A stretch of DNA of 38,310 bases, from the NCBI GenBank assembly GCA_018398765.1, contig JAHBMJ010000975.1, positions 1 to 38,310 on the forward strand, given 5' to 3'. The position numbers and the translations under genes are program-made. This DNA is from Chromera velia. Its lineage: Eukaryota; Sar; Chromeraceae. Positions 12,101 to 19,516 of this stretch are shown here, one piece after another. The stretch's first letter is position 1, and every line of letters starts with the position of its first letter. A model generated the notes under the pieces. That model saw only the letters and a list, made by a program, of their open reading frames with translations, searched no databases and was not told the DNA's origin.

Positions 12101-13714
12101 ATTTGACGTGAAGGTGGCCCCCGTGATGACTGCAGAGGGGGAGAGGGACAAGGACAGCGAGGAGAGCTTCGGGAGCTACTCGGAAGTCGAGAGCGACGAA
12201 GAACCAGCGGTCCTCTCTGTGCACCCTGACCCGACTGTGGACCTGCTGTACGGCCAGGATCTGCTGGTCGGTTGGGGGGCGGGGGGGAAGGAGGGGATTT
12301 GCTCTGGCGGGGGGCCTCGATCTATCTGCCGCTCCGGAGAAAGAAAGAAAGAAGCAAAGAGGCGAGCTGCCCTCGCATTCTCTTCCTTTCCTTTATGTGT
12401 GTCTCCCCCTTTCTGTCTGTATGTCTTTTCCTCTCTTGTCTTGCTGTGCCTGCGTGCAGTTGACGGTTCGCCTGTCCTCTGCACCTCGAGGGTCGGAAAG
12501 TGAAGTTGCGAAGATGATTACTCTCAGAGGAAGGGTCGGTTGGTTGCCGGGTTAAAGGGCAGCATATGTTCTTCTCCCTTTTTGTTCGCCTCGGTCTTCC
12601 CTCCCGTCATCCCCATTCTTCCTCCGCAGCTTGTGGAGGTTTTGTGCCTTCAGAGAGACAAACAAGCAGAGAGAAAGAGGCAGGAAGGGAGCGCCACGTG
12701 GGTGCGCATCGAAAGAAGGGCATTGATGGCATTGTGTTCCCGTCTCTTCGATTTGTCTGCCCGTCAATACCTCTTCTTGCTTATGTGTGTTTGCACTTCC
12801 ACGACCTTTTCCCCTCAGTCTCTCGTCTGTTTCTTTTCTTACCCTCTCTCTTTCGCTTTCTTGTTCTTCTGGCTCTTTCCCCTCCTCCCTCCAGAGCTCT
12901 GGTGTGAGTCTGGCCCCCTCGGAATTCGTCCAGTCTTCCTCCGATGCGGGTCTGGTCTGGTATCTTGTCTGGATGGGCACGGACCTCCAGGTCCTGGGGG
13001 GGGAGGGCTCGCTTCGGGTCGATCCGGTAGGTCATAAGTTTTTGAAGGTTTTTTTCTTTGGTAGAAAGAGAGTGTGTGTGATTACACACACAGGCCGCAG
13101 GGAAACTTTTTGGTGTATACGAGTCCGGCTAGGTCGTTTGGGTTTGGCTTGGGGACGCCTGTCCCGTTCTGCCTGGTCGTGTGTCCTTTTGCTCTTCCTT
13201 CTTCTCGCCTCTTGATTGCCTCCCTGGATTTCTGGCTGTGTCACTGCAAGTCACCAGCGGCTGTGTGGAGAGAGAGGGGGAGGGGGGGGACGACTCTGTG
13301 GTGCTGTGTGCGAGGCCACACACATTCAACGCTCCCATGCATCCATGCAGGGTTTGGTTTCGTCCTCTTCCGGCAAGCCCTTCAGACTGCCCTCCCCAGT
13401 CGTTTACAAAATCCCGACAGACGCCCCGGGACCGATAGGCCTCGGCAGAATGTGGACAGGCACGGCCCTGGCAGTGCAGACCTCGAAGGCCCCGGCAGAA
13501 CAGAAGGCCCCCAACTCCCTGTCAGAATTGCACAAGAAGGTGCAGCAGGCACGGAAACAGGGACAGACAGGGGAGGGAGGCACGGGAGCAGTTCGCATGG
13601 AAGGAGGGGGGACAGGTACGCCCACGCGAAAACTTTTGCTCCCGTCTCCCCCTTTTTTTCTGTCCTTTCCGTAAAAAGCCCGCCTGCTTCTTCACCCGTC
13701 TCGTGTGTGTGTCC

Positions 13715-13745
<31 letters not shown>

Positions 13746-15126
13746 TGTGTGTCCCCGACAATCGAATTACGCACAGCTGTCTTCTCCCTTTTCGATTTGT
13801 GGTCAACTTCTTTTTCCCTCTTATGTATGCAGGTGTGGTTGTGCACGAGGACGCCCACGGTCAGGACAGGCTGCCGATGCCTGACTGGAGAGACATGGAC
13901 AAACACGCTGCAGGATCAGGAGCAGAACAGCAAGCGGAAACGGCGGGGGTGAAGAGTGCAGCTGCCTCGGTGCCGCCCCCTGCTCCCCCCCAGCAGCCCC
14001 AGTGGGCACGACGGCCTCCCTCGGAGGCGGGGGAAGACGGAAGGCTTAGGGGTGGAGAGGGGGAGGGGAAGGGGGCAGGAGGGGAGGAGGACTGTGGGCC
14101 TGGCGCGGTGTGGAACCGGGCAGCTGGATTTTGTATGGCAGTAGAGTCAGTCAGTGAGTGGGGGAAAGGCGATCATTTTGTGATGTTCTGACACTTTCCG
14201 CCCCATCACTCTCTTCTTCAACGAGTTCTTGGGCTTTCTTTCTTTGTCCTTGGGGCGTTCTCTGTCCTGCCTCCATTCCTTTCTGTGTATTTAATGGCTG
14301 CTGCTGTTTCTGGATCCCTTCTGTCATTCTTCTTCTCTGTCTGTCTGCGTGTCTGTCTGTCTATGTCTGCAGAACTGATGCAGGACCTCACGTGGGCTGG
14401 TTGATGCTGATCACGTTGGTGGGGCTGTTGGGTCTCCTCGTGGCGTGGCAGATGTCTACTAAGAGGCGGAGAGAGGGGAGGGGGGGCGCACAGGGGGGAG
14501 TACTTGGGTCTAGACCCTTCAGTCTGGGGGGGGGAGGGCAGGGGGGAGCGCGGGCGCGCAGAAGAGATTCAAGGGGAGGATACCAACAGGTCGATCACTT
14601 TTTTTTTTTATTCGTTGGTTGATCGCTTGGCCGCTTTTTCTTGTGTTTGTCTTTTTTGAGTGAGAACTGATTTGTTCATTGATTCAGACCATGCAAGGTT
14701 GGCATAGAGAGTTGGTTCTGAAGGTAGGCTGCAAGAAGCGGATTATGGGTTTTTAGGTATGGAGAATACAGAGGGCAGAGAAAAGCGCGGCTTTTCCCTT
14801 CTGTGATGATCTCTCGGGATGGTCGCCTGGCTGGCTTGTCTGTGTGCTCTCACCTAGTATATCCCTGCCTGCCTGCCTGCCTGCCTGTCTCGACGCATCT
14901 CTCTTTTTGCATCCTTCTCCGCTCTCTTGATCTTTCCTCGATGTCGTTTGATCCATGGATGGCGAGACTCCCTGATCGGTACATCCATCCATTTCTTGAT
15001 TGTCTTCGCCGTGTTCATTTGTTTGTTTGTGTCCCCTGTGTGACCCTTCTGCAGTTGTCTGCCGAAGAAAACTTTGGCCTTGTGGACACTGACGATGACG
15101 ATGCAGAGGGTGTGGAACTTCGGTGA
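115..15126 (+). CDS. Large multi-exon type I membrane protein with repeated beta-rich modules (5' end outside window)
   Basis: Family not recognised. Exons deduced from splice signals and phase: 115-162 (tentative), 271-313, 593-648, 988-1055, 1288-1398, 1551-1585, 2502-2636, 2994-3066, 3313-3396, 3825-3979, 4384-4782, 5103-5253, 6003-6842, 7253-7591, 7945-8236, 8589-8728, 9456-10004, 10234-10407 (runs into N gap), 10774-10858, 11259-11620, 11969-12266, 12460-12534, 12895-13026, 13351-13615, 13833-14145, 14373-14589, 15055-15126 (TGA). Phases agree at every junction except across the gap, giving about 1,837 codons. The ectodomain repeats a motif PxGxYxhxh followed 10-40 residues later by CxxFxhxhxh (h = hydrophobic). 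A Gly/Pro/Glu-rich stalk, one membrane helix, a basic stop-transfer stretch and a tail ending DDDDAEGVELR follow, so the C-terminus is probably cytosolic. YQQL across the last exon junction fits a YxxPhi sorting signal. A receptor or sorting role is inference. No start codon or signal peptide is visible here. Confidence 0.8.
201..264. repeat. (CT)n/(GT)n intronic microsatellite
   Basis: CT run passing into GT, ending six bases before the acceptor of the 271-313 exon, so it acts as or extends that intron's polypyrimidine tract. Confidence 0.85.
1092..1182. repeat. (TTTC)n microsatellite in an intron of gene A
   Basis: Imperfect TTTC/TTCC array on the coding strand inside the intron between the 988-1055 and 1288-1398 exons. 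Confidence 0.85.
1745..1820. repeat. (TG)n microsatellite
   Basis: TG run that borders the inverted duplicated segment starting at 1821. Probably intronic (between the 1551-1585 and 2502-2636 exons) and the likely cause of the adjacent misassembly. Confidence 0.85.
1821..2439. other. Probable assembly artefact: inverted plus direct duplicate with single-N joins
   Basis: Bases 1821-2000 are the exact reverse complement of 2230-2409. Bases 2002-2438 repeat 2511-2947 in direct orientation, with no difference that I could find by eye. Single Ns stand at 2001 and 2439. The direct copy starts inside a coding exon of gene A and lacks that exon's splice acceptor (2500-2501), so it cannot be a usable exon. 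The phase-consistent gene model needs only the downstream copy. Both copies end in (CA)n or (TG)n runs, typical of contig misjoins. A real palindromic duplication is the less likely alternative. Confidence 0.8.
2440..2492. repeat. (TG)n microsatellite
   Basis: TG array running into the TGTGCAG acceptor of the 2502-2636 exon of gene A. Confidence 0.85.
2918..2958. repeat. (CA)n(GA)n microsatellite
   Basis: CA run then GA run in the intron before the 2994-3066 exon. It is one of the few purine-containing arrays on the sense strand of gene A. Confidence 0.8.
3070..3143. repeat. (TC)n(TG)n microsatellite next to a splice donor
   Basis: TC then TG run that begins directly after the GTTGGT donor at 3067. 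Confidence 0.85.
5450..5838. repeat. Long (TTTC)n array in an intron of gene A
   Basis: About 390 bp of TTTC with TTCG and TTCC variants, on the sense strand, in the intron 5254-6002. Both strands give long Phe/Leu/Ser- or Lys/Glu/Arg-only ORFs here that are repeat translations and not genes. Confidence 0.92.
8556..8586 (+). repeat. (TC)n forming a polypyrimidine tract
   Basis: About fifteen TC units run straight into the CAG acceptor at 8586-8588 of the 8589-8728 exon, so the microsatellite is the polypyrimidine tract of this intron. Confidence 0.85.
8729..9224 (+). repeat. (CAGT)n array starting at a splice donor
   Basis: About 496 bp of CAGT units, with GAGT and CTGT variants, starting at the GTCAGT donor of the 8589-8728 exon. 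The donor assignment is supported by phase: the exon ends in phase 0 and the next exon (9456) enters in phase 0. Nearly every unit recreates a GTCAGT or GTGAGT hexamer. Reading through from the exon meets a TGA at about 8776. Confidence 0.9.
10408..10428. other. Sequence gap (7 N) followed by a poly-G run
   Basis: Seven Ns at 10408-10414 are followed by fourteen Gs. The gap removes the 3' end and donor of the gene A exon that begins at 10234. That exon is in phase 0 at 10407, while the next exon (10774) needs one base to complete a codon, so coding bases are missing here. The homopolymer probably caused the gap. Confidence 0.9.
13714..13753. repeat. (GC)n(GT)n microsatellite in an intron
   Basis: Alternating CG then GT run in the intron 13616-13832 of gene A, a purine-pyrimidine alternation with Z-DNA potential. 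Confidence 0.8.
14392..14448 (+). other. Predicted C-terminal transmembrane helix of gene A
   Basis: Nineteen codons read VGWLMLITLVGLLGLLVAW, with no charged residue, followed at once by QMSTKRRRE. The basic cluster after the helix predicts a cytosolic C-terminus (positive-inside rule). The tail is about 70 residues: Gly/Arg-rich, then acidic. Confidence 0.85.
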
Positions 15127-15896
15127 TCGATCGATGGATCGACCGGTGCATGAAGTGCATGGTGCACGCGTGTGTCTGTTTGTGCATGTCTGTTGCAGGG
15201 TTCATTCATATTCACCAACCAGCAAGTAATTTGAAGGTTATAATTCATCTACAAAACATGTATAAAATGATGTGCGATTCAGTTTGATTCTGAATTGAGA
15301 GAACTATTCAGAACTATTTCGATAAGTCGTATAGAATGGTATAGAATAGCAAATACTTACGTTGAACATGCCGATCAAAAAAATAGAGGGAAAAAATGTA
15401 TATATGATACACATTATATTTTTACCCGTAATTAAATTAGTCATTATCAGCACTACATGTAATGTTTCCTTCGGGGTAAGTTTTGGTCTGTTTTAAAGAT
15501 AGCGGCAAGACAAACTGAGGGAGAGTCGGTATATGTTGGTCATAGGTGGTCGCGATAGTGCCTACCGGGCCGTACCCTTACGTCATCTCTCAAAAGCCCC
15601 CGGGGCCTTGATATTCCAGTCTTTCTTGAAACGGATTTTTGAATCATTTTTCAATGCTCACCGCGCCCGGGATGTATGATCATCAATGACTGTTTCAAAA
15701 ATGTTTCAAGATACCTTCAACTCAAAATTTCTTACAATTTGCACTGGCCCTAAATTTGTGGACAAATCTGTATGTACATATTGAATTGAAGTATTATTTT
15801 TCTTTTTTTGAACATATAAATTTTGATATGCATAGTCTTTGTTATCTAAGCCTTTTGTCTAGTCTTTAGTCACTTAATGTTCACTCCCAGTCACCA
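15127..15896. other. Intergenic region, no gene seen
   Basis: Sequence downstream of the gene A stop codon. Base composition drops in GC after about 15230 and microsatellites vanish. A few short duplications such as TATAGAATGGTATAGAATAG occur. No convincing ORF or exon was seen, and no clear AATAAA polyadenylation signal within the first 300 bases. Confidence 0.5.
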
Positions 15897-16799
15897 CGCA
15901 TCCCGGCAGTGACCTATGTGATAATGGACCCTACTTGGGGCTCTCAGATGGTAAAAAAATTAAAAACACTTTGTATAGTAAAATTAAGCCTATATATACA
16001 GTATGGTTATGACTTTTCTAATATTTTTAAAGGTTTTTTACACATTCTAGCTTGTTTAGAAGTTTATATGTTTGCCTTAAAAAAGCTTTAAAAAGGCTTC
16101 CTAACTATAGGTGCAACATAGATGGGGGCAGGTCCCCTGGAGCGCAGGGGGAGTTCTTTGGATTGCCAGTGCGATTTTTGTCAGTGCCTGAGACTGGCAA
16201 TACACAGGATCAACAGATAAAAAACAACGATGTAGACGATGAAGACAATACACAGTTTATGTCTCTTAGCATTGCGGGGTTACTGACAACAGACAATGCA
16301 GTGTGCTTGACGGGGCACTGTATGGTAGACAGAGAGATTTGAGGGGGTGAGTGGGGGTGCCGGGTGAGGTGGCGGGCGGCAGCGGGGCGCCGGGGCCTCA
16401 GGCCCTCAGCGTCAGTGGGGGGGCTGAGCATACAATTCCGAAGGCTCACTAGATTTAGGCATACAATTCTGTATACCAAATGTTTGATAGATGCTGGCGT
16501 TTTCATAGAAACACCCCTAGCTAGCCTACATTTGTATCTCATGATGATTGCCACCTCCATGATGCGTATGTTGCCCCCATAGTTGGAAGACCTTTTTAAA
16601 GCTTTTTTAAGGCAAATATATAATCTTTTAAACAAGCTAAAACATGTAAAAAACCTTTAAAAGTGTTAAAAAAGTGATAACTATGCTATGTATAGGCTTA
16701 ATTTTGCTATACAAAGTATTTTTAATTTTTTTACCATCTGAGAGCCCTTTATATAGGTGAAATAGGGTCCATTATCACATAGGTCACTGCCGGGATGCG
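15897..16799. mobile_element. TIR element of about 0.9 kb (non-autonomous DNA transposon-like)
   Basis: Long imperfect terminal inverted repeats: the left arm 15897-16120 matches the reverse complement of 16567-16799, both ends starting CGCATCCCGGCAGTGACC. The outer 30-40 bp are almost perfect and the inner part is diverged by small indels. The middle, about 16120-16566, is unique and GC-richer. At about 900 bp it is too short for a transposase, and the small ORFs on both strands (for example 16052-16342 plus, 16210-16635 minus) start inside the TIRs and look incidental. No clear target-site duplication was found, so a simple inverted duplication remains possible. Confidence 0.65.
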
Positions 16800-17341
16800 C
16801 AGTATTATTGAACTGAATTTAACTGAATTGAGTAAAAAAAAAAATGCATGGGCATTATATAATTGGGCTCACCTAGGGCCTAGGCTCACCTTACTGTCGA
16901 ACTTTCAGAAAGAGAGCATTAATATTTTTTTGCGGTAGCCCTAATGAATCCATTCAATGCCACACTGGATGTCTCTTCAGTGGAACACTGCAACACCGGG
17001 TGTGGGTGTTGAGTTCATTACAACACTACATGCATGCATCGTATATAGGAATTAACCTGCATGGCCCATATACAGTCTTATATATACACGCACCTGCACG
17101 ATGATTTGATCACCCCCGCAAATAGCTACATAGAACTGAAGCAGCAGTAGACAACATGAGTTCAAGAGCCAGCAGTGTGTCAATTTGTATGAAACAATGT
17201 GTGATCAAGCCATCTGGCCACCCTCCTAGCATATATAGTACAGACAGCTGCAGCTGGCTGAGGACCGGCCGTTTTACGCCAGCTTGACTCTTCAGTGTTG
17301 CAGGGAACTACTCGTTCAGCTGTCTGCTAGGCTGTCGGTCT
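16800..17341 (+). other. 5' flank of gene B, possible promoter
   Basis: Gene-free interval between the TIR element and gene B. A TATATA stretch lies at 17231-17237, about 105 bp before the first ATG, and could be a TATA-like core element. No other motif can be supported. Confidence 0.25.
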
Positions 17342-19516
17342 ATGTATCTTGAACGCAAGATGAGACGAATTTCAGCCACGCTCTTTCGTTGTACTTCCAG
17401 CTGCCCCCCAAACCCTGAATCTTGTCTATCAAAACGCGAGAAGAAAGCTCTTGTTCCCTCCTTCGACCAAAAAAGGAAGTCACCCACCCTAGACAGAAGA
17501 TGGACAAATTGGACGGCTCAGAAACTCGCAAGACTGAGCACCAAGGCTCCTGAACATCACGGTCTTGCCCAAAGCTCTTCGCTTTTGTCATCCCCCATTC
17601 GCTTCCAAACTGCTGCACTCACGGCTTCTCCAGACAGGGAGAGGGATGTAGACCGGGAAAGTTATCTTGTCCTGTTTCCGCCTTCAGATTCCCGCCTGGC
17701 CCAATGGGCCCTTCCTCTTAGCAACCGAAGTGCTGAAGCAAGAGGGCTCTCCGTCCCTCGTCTTCAGTCCGTCTACCAACAATTTCAGGCTCGCAGGAGC
17801 GTCGCTTCTCTTGTTTCCAAAACTGGCGCTTCTGCACAAAGAACAGGTCTGGCAGAGGGGGGGCGGGCAGGTCAACGGAAGAAAATAGCTTTGGAGGTGT
17901 CCTCCGGTTGGAGTTTACGTCTTTCAGAGAGAGAGAGATTGCAGAAAGGGGAGGTTGTTGTTCGGGCGGGCTCCGGCGGTCCCTCCATCTCGGGCACCGA
18001 GCTGCCGGGCTCCTCCTCTCGCAAAGTGGTCCGCGAGGGGAAACAGCTGTGTCCTCATGGGAAGCGGGTCTATTTGTGCAAAGACTGCGGCGGGAAGGGG
18101 ATATGCGAACACGGACGCCAGCGCAACCACTGCAAAGAGTGTGGCGGGGCGCAAATCTGTGTTCACGGACGTTACCGTGCCTATTGCAAAGAGTGTAAGG
18201 GTAGAGGAATCTGTGAGCATGGTCGGAGGCGCTCACAGTGTAAGGAGTGTGGAGGGGGCTCAATTTGCATCCACGGTCGTGTGCGCGCTCATTGCAAGGA
18301 ATGTGGGGGAAGTGCCATTTGTGTTCACGGACGAATCAAGTACGCGTGCGTCGACTGCGGTGGAAGTTCGATTTGTCCACATGGTCGCCTTCGCAGTCAA
18401 TGCCGAGAATGCGGAGGGGGTGGAGTTTGCGAGCACGGTCGTTCTCGCACAGTCTGTAGGGAATGCGGAGGTGGCAGCTTTTGTGAACACGGCCGTTTAC
18501 GCACAACGTGCAGAGAGTGTGGAGGCGGCAGTGTGTGTGTGCACGGACGTTTACGAACGAAATGTAGGGAGTGTGGGGGTGGTAGCATCTGTGACCATGG
18601 AAGACAGAGAAGCGCCTGTGCAGAATGCCAGAAAGACAATCCAACCTTTGCAGAGAGGCGTGAACGGCGAAAATTGAGATACAAAGAAGACAGTACCTTC
18701 CGATTGGTTCAGACTGTCAGAAACTCTGTCCATAAACGCCTCCGCGCCGTTCGAGACAGCAAGTCCCCATCCGAAAAGAAACGCACCCACGAGTACCTCG
18801 GTTGCTCGTTCCCCGATCTCAAAGCCCACCTCGAGAAGGATGATTTCCACGGCAACCCCGGAATGTCGTGGGAGAATTACGGGAGTTTGTGGCACGTTGA
18901 CCATATTGTGCCCATTATGTATGTTAGCCCTGACGGCCAGAAACCCGACACAGAAACCCTTATTTCCCGTCTCCATTTTTCAAACCTCCAGCCGATGTGG
19001 TCCGAAGAGAACCTCCGGAAGGGCAACAGATTTGTTGGCAGACCACCGCGCCTCGTCCTTTTCCCCGTGCAAGCACCCTCTGCCAAGCTTGGCAGCCGCG
19101 GACAGCAGAACCGCAGTAAGTCTTTTGAATTTCGAAATCCCCAGAGACGATGCCTGCATTCGCTGGCTTGCTTTCCACTCCCCTGGAAGTTGAGTGAGAA
19201 GAGTCACCTTCACCGACGTGCTGGTGCGTTGCATCTAGGCGGGTGCAGGAGCATTCACCAGTTGGGGGTTCTCCAAATCTGGAACAATGCCCGATTCAGT
19301 CCACAGATCTGGTCCCTGTCTATTTGTCCCTCTGACCCCCCTCCTGTTGATGGGGAATCTCAGAGGAATGCCCTTGCGAGATGGGATGATGAGACCTCTG
19401 TTTTGAGAGAACATGCGTCGGACAGATACTTACCAATTTCTGAAACTTCCCTAATTTTTGGTTATTCCTGGTTTGTTTGGGAGGCTAATTCGGAAAAGCT
19501 AAGAATAGATAGCTAG
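17342..19516 (+). CDS. CxHGR zinc-knuckle repeat protein with C-terminal HNH nuclease-like domain
   Basis: Open for 724 codons without introns. Residues 1-236 are basic, Ser-rich and probably disordered. Residues 237-429 hold eleven tandem 18-residue units of consensus CxHGRxRxxCxECGGGSI, whose Cys, His, Cys, Cys fit a CxH-x6-CxxC zinc knuckle. Residues 483-563 resemble HNH/treble-clef nucleases: EYLGCSF, then MSWENYG, HVDHIVP (518-524), SNLQP (547-551) and EENLRKGNR, including the catalytic-type DH and downstream Asn residues. The final 160 residues are unrecognised. Likely role is DNA or RNA binding with phosphodiester cleavage, as in mobile HNH enzymes; this is inference from motifs. ATG at 17360 is an alternative start. 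A GTAAGT at 19116 could be a donor, so the C-terminal tail after about residue 591 may be intronic. Confidence 0.8.
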   Translation: MYLERKMRRISATLFRCTSSCPPNPESCLSKREKKALVPSFDQKRKSPTLDRRWTNWTAQKLARLSTKAPEHHGLAQSSSLLSSPIRFQTAALTASPDRERDVDRESYLVLFPPSDSRLAQWALPLSNRSAEARGLSVPRLQSVYQQFQARRSVASLVSKTGASAQRTGLAEGGRAGQRKKIALEVSSGWSLRLSERERLQKGEVVVRAGSGGPSISGTELPGSSSRKVVREGKQLCPHGKRVYLCKDCGGKGICEHGRQRNHCKECGGAQICVHGRYRAYCKECKGRGICEHGRRRSQCKECGGGSICIHGRVRAHCKECGGSAICVHGRIKYACVDCGGSSICPHGRLRSQCRECGGGGVCEHGRSRTVCRECGGGSFCEHGRLRTTCRECGGGSVCVHGRLRTKCRECGGGSICDHGRQRSACAECQKDNPTFAERRERRKLRYKEDSTFRLVQTVRNSVHKRLRAVRDSKSPSEKKRTHEYLGCSFPDLKAHLEKDDFHGNPGMSWENYGSLWHVDHIVPIMYVSPDGQKPDTETLISRLHFSNLQPMWSEENLRKGNRFVGRPPRLVLFPVQAPSAKLGSRGQQNRSKSFEFRNPQRRCLHSLACFPLPWKLSEKSHLHRRAGALHLGGCRSIHQLGVLQIWNNARFSPQIWSLSICPSDPPPVDGESQRNALARWDDETSVLREHASDRYLPISETSLIFGYSWFVWEANSEKLRIDS
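18050..18628 (+). repeat. Eleven 54-bp coding repeats (CxHGR zinc knuckles)
   Basis: Exact 54-bp period (18 codons) with no indels; the last unit is cut short after its final Cys. Cys1, His3, Cys10 and Cys13 are kept in all eleven units. Unit 1 has Lys instead of Arg at position 5, unit 6 has IKY and VDC, and unit 3 has CKG instead of CGG. Units 8-10 are most alike, suggesting the newest duplications are there. Confidence 0.9.

Noticed and set aside
16052-16635. Plus- and minus-strand ORFs of 96 and 141 codons in the first TIR element
   Set aside because: Both begin in the inverted repeats with the same MF(K/R)(R/S)LY frame, lack transposase motifs and overlap each other.
17684-18976. Several minus- and plus-strand ORFs over gene B
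   Set aside because: Antisense or shifted readings of the 54-bp repeats. Only the 724-codon frame keeps the Cys/His pattern and the HNH motifs.
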